DNA of 64,000 nt from NCBI GenBank assembly GCA_013036995.1, contig JAAOXG010000008.1, positions 157,772-221,771 on the forward strand, given 5' to 3'. The notes beneath the pieces are model-generated. The model did no database searches and was not told where the DNA came from. It saw only the letters and a list, made by a program, of their open reading frames with translations. Each line of letters begins with the position of its first letter. Position 1 is the first letter of the stretch. A program made the position numbers and the translations under genes. This stretch comes from Lacrimispora defluvii (GTDB lineage Bacteria > Bacillota > Clostridia > Lachnospirales > Lachnospiraceae). This document shows, piece by piece, positions 52,109 to 60,383 of the stretch.

Positions 52109-53112
52109 CAAATATAAGCATAAAAAAACTGCTGGAGGAATATCCGTTTGCTGCTGCATATTTTGAACAGAATAAGCTTACAATTGGGGGATTTGAAGAT
52201 CAGACATTTGAGGAATTTCTAAATCATTTTTCAGAAGAAGAGCTGGAAGATCAGGCGATTGATAAGGCAAAGCTTTTGTCTGACCTGCCTCTGTATCTGG
52301 ATCAGATGCGTCAGTTTTTGGGAATGGAAAATGACCGTCTGGTGCATTCCCTGACGATTTTACCAGGTCATGATAAATCGGGAACAGCGGAAGGATTTAA
52401 GGAACTGACCGTAGAAACATCCCAGATTATATCCATAGTGGGTCCTACCGGTTCAGGAAAAAGCCGGCTTTTAGCAGATATCGAATGGACGGCTCAAAAT
52501 GACACTCCTACCGGACGCAGTATCTTAATCAACGGCGAAGTCCCTGATATGAAGTGGCGTTACTCCTCAAATAACAAGCTGGTAGCCCAGCTTTCCCAGA
52601 ACATGAACTTTGTTATGGACTTAACGGTAGTTGACTTTTTGCGGATGCATGCGGAAAGCCGTATGGTTCAGGATCCTCAGTCTGTAATAGACCGGATTAT
52701 TGCCGCAGCCAATGATCTGGCAGGAGAAAAATTTGAACTTTCCACTCCGGTTACCAGCTTAAGCGGCGGACAGTCCAGAGCGCTTATGATCGCAGATACC
52801 GCCATTTTAAGCTCCTCTCCCATTGTCCTGATTGATGAAATTGAAAATGCCGGAATTGACCGGAAAAAGGCATTGAAACTTCTTGTGACATCAGATAAGA
52901 TCGTATTGATGGCAACCCACGATCCTCTTCTTGCATTAATGGCAGACAAGCGGATTGTCATTAAAAATGGTGGTATTAATCATGTGATTTATACCAGTGA
53001 AGAAGAAAAACAGCTGCTTGATAAGTTGGAAAAAATGGATTCCCTTATCCAGACCGCACGCCAGGAACTTCGGTCAGGAAATACACTTTCTCCCGACCTG
53101 CTGGCTAATTAA
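52105..53112 (+). CDS. Soluble ABC ATPase with N-terminal DUF1858/DUF542-like domain
   Basis: A 335-residue protein. The first about 70 residues (LLEEYPFAAAYFEQNKLTIGGF) resemble the DUF1858/ScdA-N type helical domain and match the pattern in the first gene of the operon (YPxxxxxFxxN). The ABC ATPase follows: Walker A GPTGSGKSR, signature LSGGQSRAL, Walker B IVLIDEIENAG and the switch His in ATHDP. There is no membrane segment and no permease gene nearby, so it is not a normal transporter; soluble ABC proteins such as SufC or the methyl-coenzyme M reductase activator act on protein assembly. The job is unknown. Confidence 0.78.
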   Translation: MTNISIKKLLEEYPFAAAYFEQNKLTIGGFEDQTFEEFLNHFSEEELEDQAIDKAKLLSDLPLYLDQMRQFLGMENDRLVHSLTILPGHDKSGTAEGFKELTVETSQIISIVGPTGSGKSRLLADIEWTAQNDTPTGRSILINGEVPDMKWRYSSNNKLVAQLSQNMNFVMDLTVVDFLRMHAESRMVQDPQSVIDRIIAAANDLAGEKFELSTPVTSLSGGQSRALMIADTAILSSSPIVLIDEIENAGIDRKKALKLLVTSDKIVLMATHDPLLALMADKRIVIKNGGINHVIYTSEEEKQLLDKLEKMDSLIQTARQELRSGNTLSPDLLAN

Positions 53113-53124
53113 AACCAAATTGTT

Positions 53125-53168
53125 AATCCTCCAAGCAGGTTTAAACAACCTGTATTGGAGGATTTTTT
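53125..53168. terminator. Bidirectional terminator between the trio and the rib operon
   Basis: AATCCTCCAA (53125-53134) pairs perfectly with TTGGAGGATT (53155-53164), with an inner CAGGTT/AACCTG stem, then TTTTTT on the plus strand. The convergent ribH gene ends six bases later. Confidence 0.88.
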
Positions 53169-53173
53169 CTGAT

Positions 53174-53641
53174 TTAAGCCTGTATCCCACGGATTAAATT
53201 AACCATCTCAATGGCTCCTGCTGCGCAGTCAAACCCTTTGTTGCCAGCTTTCGTTCCAGCCCGCTCAATTGCCTGTTCAATATTTTCTGTCGTCAGAACT
53301 CCAAACATGACCGGAATTCCACTGCTTAAGGATACCTGTGCAATGCCCTTGGAGACTTCACTGCAAACGTAATCGTAGTGAGTGGTGCTGCCCCGGATAA
53401 CCGCACCCAGACATATGACCGCATCATATCTGCCGCAGCCTGCCATTTTGGAAGCAATCAGCGGAATCTCAAAAGCTCCGGGCACCCATGCTACTTCTAT
53501 GTCCTCCTCACTGATCCCGTGCCGTTTTAAACAATCCACGGCGCCGCCTAGAAGCTTTGATGTTATAAATTCATTGAAACGTGCGGCTACAATGCCGATC
53601 CGGATTTTCTCTGATACCAGTGTTCCTTCAAAAACTTTCAT
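53174..53641 (-). CDS. ribH: 6,7-dimethyl-8-ribityllumazine synthase
   Basis: A 155-residue lumazine synthase, the penultimate enzyme of riboflavin synthesis, which forms large icosahedral or pentameric assemblies. Motifs are [40 protein letters not shown] and [23 protein letters not shown]. It is the last gene of ribD-ribE-ribBA-ribH and follows ribBA by 19 bases. Confidence 0.97.
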   Translation of the reverse strand: MKVFEGTLVSEKIRIGIVAARFNEFITSKLLGGAVDCLKRHGISEEDIEVAWVPGAFEIPLIASKMAGCGRYDAVICLGAVIRGSTTHYDYVCSEVSKGIAQVSLSSGIPVMFGVLTTENIEQAIERAGTKAGNKGFDCAAGAIEMVNLIRGIQA

Positions 53642-53660
53642 TTTAAATTCTCCTTTATGA

Positions 53661-54860
53661 TTAATAGTGTAAAATGTGTCCCATTTTGTTCTGTTTGGTT
53701 TTTAAATAAAACAGATCATGATCATTTGCCGGAATCTGTATCGGAACCCGCTCAATAATTTCCATACCATAGCCAGACAGCCCATACACCTTATCCGGAT
53801 TATTGGTAAGCAGGCGCAGGGTTTTAACTCCTAATTCCCTCAATATCTGAGCGCCGATGTAATACTCTCTGGGATCGCCTTCAAAACCTAAAGCAAGGTT
53901 AGCTTCCAGAGTATCCATGCCTTTGTCCTGCAGGGCGTAAGCGCGCAGTTTATTAACCAGTCCGATGCCTCTGCCTTCCTGGCGCATATAAAGGAGTATG
54001 CCCCTGCCTTCCTGTTCAATCTGGGTCATGGCGGCAGCAAGCTGCTGTCCGCAGTCACAGCGCATGGAGCCGAACGCATCTCCGGTCAGGCACTCAGAAT
54101 GAACACGGCACAAAATATTTTCTCCATCACCGATATTCCCTTTTACAAGAGCCACATGATGCTCTCCGTTTAATTTATTAACAAAGCAGTAAGCTTTAAA
54201 ATCGCCATATTTTGTAGGCATGTCGCTGATTGATGTCTGCTCCACCAGTCTGTCGTGTTTTTTGCGGTATTCCTGCAATGCAGCAATAGTAATAAAGGGA
54301 ATCTTCCACGTTTCAGCCAGCTTTATCAGTTCAGGAGTCCGCATCATGGTACCATCCTCTCCCATAATCTCGCAGCAAAGTCCACATTCCTTCAGACCTG
54401 CCAGACGCATGAGATCCACGGTGGCTTCTGTGTGTCCTCCCCGCTCCAACACTCCGTTTCGTTTTGCAAGCAGTGGAAACATATGCCCGGGACGACGGAA
54501 ATCTCCCGCTTTTGCTGTATCATCTACACATTTTATTGCAGTCAGTGATCGCTCCGATGCAGAAATCCCGGTTGTGGTGTCCGCATGATCTATAGATACA
54601 GTAAAGGCAGTGGAATGATTGTCGGTGTTTTCAGAAATCATCTGGGGCAAATCCAGGCGGCGGCACAACTCTTCATTCATGGGCATACAGATCAGCCCTT
54701 TCCCATACGTCGCCATAAAGTTAATATTTTCAGTGGTGGCAAACTGGGCAGCGCAGATGAAATCCCCTTCATTTTCCCGTCCCTCATCGTCTGTTACAAG
54801 AATGATTTTTCCCTGCTGAAGCCATTTGAGCGCCTCTTCTATGGTATTATATTCAAACAT
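53661..54860 (-). CDS. ribBA: Bifunctional DHBP synthase / GTP cyclohydrolase II
   Basis: A 399-residue fusion. The N-terminal half (about 1-200) makes 3,4-dihydroxy-2-butanone 4-phosphate ([24 protein letters not shown]). The C-terminal half opens the GTP ring and has the zinc cysteines in [15 protein letters not shown] and the RQEGRGIGL motif. It supplies both precursors for riboflavin. Both halves look intact. It follows ribE by ten bases. Confidence 0.97.
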   Translation of the reverse strand: MFEYNTIEEALKWLQQGKIILVTDDEGRENEGDFICAAQFATTENINFMATYGKGLICMPMNEELCRRLDLPQMISENTDNHSTAFTVSIDHADTTTGISASERSLTAIKCVDDTAKAGDFRRPGHMFPLLAKRNGVLERGGHTEATVDLMRLAGLKECGLCCEIMGEDGTMMRTPELIKLAETWKIPFITIAALQEYRKKHDRLVEQTSISDMPTKYGDFKAYCFVNKLNGEHHVALVKGNIGDGENILCRVHSECLTGDAFGSMRCDCGQQLAAAMTQIEQEGRGILLYMRQEGRGIGLVNKLRAYALQDKGMDTLEANLALGFEGDPREYYIGAQILRELGVKTLRLLTNNPDKVYGLSGYGMEIIERVPIQIPANDHDLFYLKTKQNKMGHILHY

Positions 54861-54870
54861 GTTATTCCTC

Positions 54871-55518
54871 CTAATAGCCAGATTTTGTTAAGAATTCTCT
54901 TGTGATACCGCTTGGCTGCGGGTTATCCGGTGCCGATAATAAAAACTTTTCCAAGTACTTTCCAACAAGGTCATTTTCCAGATTAACCAGATCACCAGCT
55001 TTTTTATATGACAGGGTGGTGGATTTTACAGTATGGGGGATAGCAGAGATACAAAACTCCGTATTATTTACGGTTGCCACTGTCAGACTGATGCCATCGA
55101 CTGCAATGGAACCTTTCTCTACAATATAACGGAGTATCCTGCTGTCAGAGGCAACGGTGTACCAGATGGCATTGTCATCCCTTCGAACGGACATTATCTT
55201 ACCTGTTCCATCGATATGACCAGAGACAATGTGTCCGCCAAAACGTCCGTCAGCCGCCATTGCACGTTCCAGATTAACAGAATCGCCAGGATGCAGCTTT
55301 CCAAGACAGGAACGGTTTAAGGTCTCATGCATCACATCCGCCCGGAACGTATGGGAAGAAATACTGGCTGCCGTTAAGCATACGCCGTTTACTGCGACAC
55401 TGTCCCCAATTGCCAGATCATCGAAAATCACCTTACCCTGTATGGTCAGCGAAGCGGAGTGAGCACCCTTTTTTAATTCCTTCAGTACGCCTGTTTCTTC
55501 AATAATTCCTGTGAACAT
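54871..55518 (-). CDS. ribE: Riboflavin synthase, alpha subunit
   Basis: A 215-residue enzyme that dismutates two lumazines to riboflavin. Two lumazine-binding repeats are present, the first beginning [10 protein letters not shown] with [10 protein letters not shown], the second with [11 protein letters not shown] and [10 protein letters not shown]. The start overlaps the end of ribD by 20 bases. The length is standard for the family. Confidence 0.96.
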   Translation of the reverse strand: MFTGIIEETGVLKELKKGAHSASLTIQGKVIFDDLAIGDSVAVNGVCLTAASISSHTFRADVMHETLNRSCLGKLHPGDSVNLERAMAADGRFGGHIVSGHIDGTGKIMSVRRDDNAIWYTVASDSRILRYIVEKGSIAVDGISLTVATVNNTEFCISAIPHTVKSTTLSYKKAGDLVNLENDLVGKYLEKFLLSAPDNPQPSGITREFLTKSGY

Positions 55519-56605
55519 TAGGCATTACCTCACTTTCAATTAAAATATCTTCGCCCCAATATGATACTGCAGTGTTTGTGAGAAGAAAGCCATCTTTTGG
55601 GCTGGGGACACCAAGTCCTGCAACTGGTGATTTCCCGTTTGATCCTCCAAAAAGCTTTGGTGCAATGTAAGTCTGCACTTTGTTTACGATTCCTGCCTGC
55701 AATGCTGACCAGTTAAGAGTACCGCCGCCCTCCAGCAATATGCTATCAATTTTTTCTTCACCAAGCTTTGTCATGAGCTCTGATAAATCCAAATGTCCAT
55801 CTGACTGCTTTACCGAGAAAATCCGGCATCCAGCTTTTTCATAGGCCTGCTGTGTTTCCAGATCTCTGCAGGATGTTGCGATTAAAGTCGGGACCTCATT
55901 TGCAGTCGCCACAATCTTTGATGTAAGCGGAAGACGCAGATTTGTATCGCAGATAATGCGAAGAGGGTTGCGACCTCCCTCCAGCCGGCAGGTAAGAAGG
56001 GGATCATCTGCCATAACGGTTCCAATTCCCACCATTATTGCACTGTAACGAAGCCGGTCTTTTTGTACGTTTTCCCTTGCAGCTTTCCCGGTTATCCATT
56101 TGGAGTCACCTGTATACGCTGCTGTTTTTCCGTCCATGGTCATGGCATATTTCATGACAACATATGGTTTTCCCCATTGGATAAAATGGAAAAATACTTC
56201 ATTGAGCCTGTCACACTCTGATTTTCGTATTCCCTCTGTGACTTCAATTCCCTTTTCCAGCAGCTGTTTAATCCCCTTTCCTTTGACCAAAGGGTTAGGG
56301 TCCAAACTTCCAACCACGACTCTTCGGATTCCTGCATTTAAAATAGCTTCTGTACAGGGAGGGGTTTTTCCATAGTGGCAGCAGGGTTCCAGTGTCACAT
56401 AAAGAGTTGCCCCATCCGGAGATTCTTTACAGCTGGCAAGGGCATTTATTTCTGCGTGGGGACCCCCAAACTGAGCATGGTACCCTGTGCCAATCACCTT
56501 TCCATCCTTTACAATGACTGCTCCAACCATTGGATTGGGATTTACAGATCCGCACCCATTTTTTGCAAGCTCCAGGGCCATACCCATATATTCCATGTCG
56601 TTCAT
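55499..56605 (-). CDS. ribD: Bifunctional riboflavin deaminase/reductase
   Basis: A 368-residue enzyme. The N-terminal deaminase has zinc ligands in GGPHAEINAL and EPCCHYGKTPPC; the C-terminal reductase includes MKYAMTMDGKTAAYTGDSKWITG and LLEGGGTLNWS. ATG at 56603-56605 has AAAGGTGG upstream and matches the family start; the longer frame to 56677 passes through a terminator hairpin. It is the first gene of the operon controlled by the FMN riboswitch. Confidence 0.96.
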   Translation of the reverse strand: MNDMEYMGMALELAKNGCGSVNPNPMVGAVIVKDGKVIGTGYHAQFGGPHAEINALASCKESPDGATLYVTLEPCCHYGKTPPCTEAILNAGIRRVVVGSLDPNPLVKGKGIKQLLEKGIEVTEGIRKSECDRLNEVFFHFIQWGKPYVVMKYAMTMDGKTAAYTGDSKWITGKAARENVQKDRLRYSAIMVGIGTVMADDPLLTCRLEGGRNPLRIICDTNLRLPLTSKIVATANEVPTLIATSCRDLETQQAYEKAGCRIFSVKQSDGHLDLSELMTKLGEEKIDSILLEGGGTLNWSALQAGIVNKVQTYIAPKLFGGSNGKSPVAGLGVPSPKDGFLLTNTAVSYWGEDILIESEVMPNVHRNY

Positions 56606-56624
56606 ATCACACCACCTTTCATTC

Positions 56625-56659
56625 AAAAAAAATGCCTTGAACACAGGGCTCAGGGCATT
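56625..56659 (-). terminator. Second intrinsic terminator in the rib leader
   Basis: On the minus strand AATGCCCTGA (56650-56659) pairs with TCAAGGCATT (56631-56640) with one mismatch and is followed by TTTTTT. It lies just before the ribD ribosome binding site. Confidence 0.82.
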
Positions 56660-56696
56660 TTCCGGCAATCCATTCATTGTTTATGGCCATCAACAC

Positions 56697-56730
56697 AAAA
56701 AGCTCTGAAATGAAAGGATCATTCCAGAGC
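56697..56730 (-). terminator. First intrinsic terminator of the FMN riboswitch
   Basis: On the minus strand GCTCTG (56725-56730) pairs with CAGAGC (56702-56707), with AATGA/TCATT extending inside, followed by TTTTTG. It lies about 40 bases after the aptamer and is the likely expression platform. Confidence 0.75.
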
Positions 56731-56769
56731 GTGTTAATCAGCAGATATATCATAAATATGAAAAAACTG

Positions 56770-56886
56770 CATCATCTTCTTTCATCCAGACTTTACTGTC
56801 GGCTTCGGAGTTACACCGAATCATGCCTTGCGGCTCGTGGGCTATACCACCGGTAGGGAATTACACCCTGCCCTGAAGATTGTTGT
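56770..56886 (-). ncRNA. FMN riboswitch (RFN element) of the rib operon
   Basis: On the minus strand the conserved words of the RFN element appear in order: CAGGGCAGGGTGTAATTCCC, TACCGGTGG, GCCCACGAGCC, GATTCGGTGTAACTCCG, GCCGACAGT, AGTCTGGATG and AAAGAAGAT. FMN binding should favour termination and lower riboflavin gene expression. The element lies between a strong promoter and ribD. Confidence 0.96.
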
Positions 56887-56898
56887 TCAATTGGGGTT

Positions 56899-56927
56899 AT
56901 AATACTCCCCCATGAGATAAATGTCAA
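56899..56927 (-). promoter_or_regulatory. Sigma-A promoter of the rib operon
   Basis: On the minus strand TTGACA (56922-56927) and TATTAT (56899-56904) are separated by 17 bases. Transcription would begin immediately before the FMN aptamer. Confidence 0.85.
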
Positions 56928-57008
56928 GTAAAAAAGTGAAAATCCCATCTGTAAACTGTTCTGAAACGTCAAAATCCTCACTATTATTGTAAAAAAATTA
57001 AATCATGC

Positions 57009-57037
57009 TTGCAATTCATACTGTTTTGGTATAGTAT
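57009..57037 (+). promoter_or_regulatory. Promoter of the suf operon
   Basis: TTGCAA (57009-57014) and TAGTAT (57032-57037) are separated by 17 bases. An inverted repeat GTTAG/CTAAC (57054-57069) lies just downstream of the expected start site and could bind a regulator; no IscR- or SufR-like gene is in the window. Confidence 0.6.
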
Positions 57038-57111
57038 GAAATCACAAAGGTATGTTAGCTAATACTAACCATTAAAATCCCATTTGGGGAATAAAGGAGG
57101 TTGATTGATAT

Positions 57112-57876
57112 ATGAGTCATTCATTACTTGAAATTAAAGATTTAATTGTTTCTGTGGAAGATAAAATAATACTAAACGGCATTAATCTCACCATAGGTAC
57201 GGGAGAACTTCATGTCCTGATGGGACCAAACGGAACAGGTAAATCCACTCTCGTATCTGCCATTATGGGGGATCCCCGGTTTGAAATTGAAGGCGGTCAG
57301 ATTCTTTTAGATGGGAAGGATATCACAGAAATGAAGGCAGACGAAAGAGCAAAAGCCGGTGTCTTTCTCTCATTCCAGGTTCCGGAAGAAATTCCGGGTG
57401 TCACTTTGGAGGATTTTCTACGAACAGCAAAAGGCTCTCTTGAAAAACGTCCTCCAAAGATCCTGCAATTTAAAAAGGAACTGAAAGAACAGATGAAAGC
57501 GTTGGATATGGATCCCAGTTATGCGGAACGGTACTTAAATGTTGGCTTTTCCGGCGGTGAAAAAAAGAAAACGGAAATTCTCCAGCTTCTTATGCTTCAG
57601 CCAAAGCTGGCTCTTTTAGACGAAACGGATTCCGGGCTTGATGTGGATGCGGTCCGTACCGTTACAAAAGGGATCCGGGCTTTTAAAAACCGGAAAAACG
57701 GGCTTTTCATCATTACACATAATGCCAGAATTCTAGAAGGTCTTGACGTGGATGTGGTACATGTACTGGAAGGAGGCAAAATAGCCTATACCGGCGGTCA
57801 GGAACTGATTTCAAAAATTACACAGGATGGCTTTGGCGTTCTGGGGAAGGGGGCTGGACTCCATGAAGGACTTTAA
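57112..57876 (+). CDS. sufC: Fe-S cluster assembly ATPase SufC
   Basis: A 254-residue soluble ABC ATPase that drives Fe-S cluster assembly on SufB-SufD. Walker A is GPNGTGKST, the signature is FSGGEKKKTEIL and Walker B is LALLDETDSGLDVDAV, all hallmarks of SufC. AAAGGAGG precedes the ATG. It is the first gene of sufC-B-D-S-U and overlaps sufB by 14 bases. Confidence 0.97.
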   Translation: MSHSLLEIKDLIVSVEDKIILNGINLTIGTGELHVLMGPNGTGKSTLVSAIMGDPRFEIEGGQILLDGKDITEMKADERAKAGVFLSFQVPEEIPGVTLEDFLRTAKGSLEKRPPKILQFKKELKEQMKALDMDPSYAERYLNVGFSGGEKKKTEILQLLMLQPKLALLDETDSGLDVDAVRTVTKGIRAFKNRKNGLFIITHNARILEGLDVDVVHVLEGGKIAYTGGQELISKITQDGFGVLGKGAGLHEGL

Positions 57877-59281
57877 GCAGGAAAAAACAAGAGTCGACCA
57901 GGCTGACCGGACCATTTATGATGTAAAAGACAGGCTGGATCCGGCGTTCCTTATGGACTCCGGTATTACTCCGGAGATTGTGAACCAGATCTCAAAGGAA
58001 AAAAATGAACCGGAATGGATGCGTCTGTTCCGCCTTAAATCATTGAAATTATATAATGAAATACCCCTTCCCACCTGGGGACCATCTCTTGACGAGCTGA
58101 ATATGGATCAGATTGTCACTTATGTCCGTCCCAAATCAACCATGAAAGCCAAGTGGTCCGATGTACCAGACGATATCAAAGAGACCTTTGAGCGTCTTGG
58201 AATTCCAAAAGCGGAGCGGAAATCTCTGGCAGGCGTGGGAGCACAGTACGACTCTGAAGTGGTTTACCACAATGTCCGTGCAGAGGTTGCTTCCCAAGGC
58301 GTGGTCTATACCGATATTGAGAGCGCTCTTACCGGCCCTTACAGTGAAATGATACGAAAGCATTTTATGAAACTGGTACCTCCGTCTGACCACAAGTTTG
58401 CGGCTCTTCACGGAGCAGTCTGGTCCGGAGGTTCTTTTGTTTATGTGCCGGCAGGGGTTTCGGTTGAAATTCCTCTTCAGTCTTATTTCCGGCTGAATGC
58501 ACCAGGTGCGGGCCAGTTTGAACATACGCTGATTATTGTAGAGGAAGGTGCATATCTTCATTTCATAGAAGGCTGTTCTGCTCCCAGATACTACGTTGCC
58601 AATCTGCATGCGGGCTGTGTGGAGTTGTATGTTGGTAAAAATGCAAGACTACGCTACTCCACCATCGAAAACTGGTCCAAGAATATGTACAACTTAAACA
58701 CAAAACGCGCCTCAGTGGAGGAAGGCGGAACTGTGGAGTGGATTTCCGGATCCTTTGGCTCCCATATCTCCTATCTTTACCCCATGAGCATTTTAAAAGG
58801 GAAAAAGGCACGTATGGAGTTTACAGGCATCACATTTGCAGGAGAAGGCCAGAACCTGGATACAGGTGCGAAGGTTCTCCACGCTGCGCCGGATACCACC
58901 TCTCATATCTCAACCAAATCCATATCCAGAGATGGAGGCAATTCCACATTCCGAAGCGTGGTAACCGTTACAGAAAAAGCAGAAGGAAGCAAATCAGCGG
59001 TTTCCTGTGAGTCACTGATGCTTGACAGTATTTCCCGCTCCGATACCATACCGGTCATGGATATCTCCTGTAATCAGGCAGATATCGGCCATGAGGCAAA
59101 AATCGGAAGAATCAGTGAATCCGCAATCTTCTACCTGATGAGCCGAGGTCTGTCCGAGGATGATGCAAGAGCCTTAATTGTAGGCGGTTTTGCAGAACCC
59201 ATTGCAAAGGAGCTTCCGCTAGAATATGCGGTGGAAATGAACAATCTGATTCATCTTGAAATGAAAGGAAGCATTGGCTGA
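57863..59281 (+). CDS. sufB: Fe-S cluster assembly protein SufB
   Basis: A 472-residue scaffold protein on which new Fe-S clusters form together with SufC and SufD. Motifs include VYHNVRAEVASQGVVYTDIE, FVYVPAGVSVEIPLQSYFR, FIEGCSAPRY and EWISGSFGSH. ATG at 57863 was chosen over the longer frame from 57827, because it lies within the sufC end with a GGGGGCTGGA site upstream and gives the family N-terminus. Downstream, sufD starts 16 bases after its stop. Confidence 0.97.
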   Translation: MKDFKQEKTRVDQADRTIYDVKDRLDPAFLMDSGITPEIVNQISKEKNEPEWMRLFRLKSLKLYNEIPLPTWGPSLDELNMDQIVTYVRPKSTMKAKWSDVPDDIKETFERLGIPKAERKSLAGVGAQYDSEVVYHNVRAEVASQGVVYTDIESALTGPYSEMIRKHFMKLVPPSDHKFAALHGAVWSGGSFVYVPAGVSVEIPLQSYFRLNAPGAGQFEHTLIIVEEGAYLHFIEGCSAPRYYVANLHAGCVELYVGKNARLRYSTIENWSKNMYNLNTKRASVEEGGTVEWISGSFGSHISYLYPMSILKGKKARMEFTGITFAGEGQNLDTGAKVLHAAPDTTSHISTKSISRDGGNSTFRSVVTVTEKAEGSKSAVSCESLMLDSISRSDTIPVMDISCNQADIGHEAKIGRISESAIFYLMSRGLSEDDARALIVGGFAEPIAKELPLEYAVEMNNLIHLEMKGSIG

Positions 59282-59297
59282 AAGGAGGAACAGAAAT

Positions 59298-60383
59298 ATG
59301 AATACACAAATTAATCGGCTCCCCGTTCTTACCTGGAACCGGACCGGAGTAAACTGGCTGGATCAAAAAGCACTGCCTCCTGACAGAGAATATTTACAAG
59401 GAAGACACCTTCCTTATGACGGCATTCTTCCTCATGGAATCACTCTGATGGACCATCTCCCGACAGATGTTGCTGAAATTAAAAGCGGTATGGGGGAATG
59501 GCTGGATGAATTAATCAGAAATGGCGCAGATAAAACCTGTTACTTAATGGGGGATGGCATTTCCAGTGAACCTGTTATCATCACACAGAATCTGGATCTT
59601 ACCCATCCGGTTATCAGAACTCATTATGCCATAAAAGCAAAGCCGGGAAGTAACCTTACAGTCGTTCAGATTAATCGCGGGGATGCAAAAGACGGTGTTG
59701 TTGAAAATTTAACTCAGATAGATGCCCAGGCAGATTCTTTTGTCCGCCTTATCTCCATCCAGCTGCTGGGAAAGAACAGCCAGAGCTTTGATGCTGTCGG
59801 CGCACGCATTGGAAAAGGCGCAAAAGTAGAACTGATCCGTGCCGTATTTGGCGGAAAGACAGCTGCCTGCGGATCAATGGCTCATCTGGAAGGTCAGGGA
59901 GGAGGCTACCAGCAGGACACCGCATACTTTACTGATGAGGATCAGATTTTTGACTTTAATGATATTGCCAGCCATATTGGCCGGGAAACAGTTAGTGAAA
60001 TGCATACCGCCGGAGTTCTCTCAGGCCGCAGCAGCAAGATTTTAAGAGGAACCATTGACTTTAAAGCAGGATCTGCACATTCCGTCGGACACGAAAATGA
60101 AACCGTGCTTCTGTTAAGCCCCAGTGCCAGAAACAGGACAGTTCCCTTAATCCTTTGCGGTGAAGAGGCTGTGGAAGGACAGCATGCGGCTACTCTGGGC
60201 CGGTTTGATGAGAAACAGCTCTACTATCTCTGTTCCAGAGGACTTAGCCTGATGGAGGCAAAGCGTATGCTGGTAGAAGCCCGTTTTATGCCAGTGCTTA
60301 ACAAAATCACTCAGGACGATCTGCGCCAGGAAATTCTGACTATGATTGAAAGGAGGCTTGATGAACATGAAATCGGTTCGTGA
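59298..60383 (+). CDS. sufD: Fe-S cluster assembly protein SufD
   Basis: A 361-residue partner of SufB in the SufBC2D complex, sharing the right-handed beta-helix core and C-terminal helical part (ILRGTIDFKAGSAHSVGHENETVLLLS, YYLCSRGLSLMEAKRMLVEARF). ATG at 59298 follows AAAGGAGG; the longer frame from 59274 overlaps sufB without support. Its end overlaps the sufS start by 23 bases. Confidence 0.94.
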   Translation: MNTQINRLPVLTWNRTGVNWLDQKALPPDREYLQGRHLPYDGILPHGITLMDHLPTDVAEIKSGMGEWLDELIRNGADKTCYLMGDGISSEPVIITQNLDLTHPVIRTHYAIKAKPGSNLTVVQINRGDAKDGVVENLTQIDAQADSFVRLISIQLLGKNSQSFDAVGARIGKGAKVELIRAVFGGKTAACGSMAHLEGQGGGYQQDTAYFTDEDQIFDFNDIASHIGRETVSEMHTAGVLSGRSSKILRGTIDFKAGSAHSVGHENETVLLLSPSARNRTVPLILCGEEAVEGQHAATLGRFDEKQLYYLCSRGLSLMEAKRMLVEARFMPVLNKITQDDLRQEILTMIERRLDEHEIGS

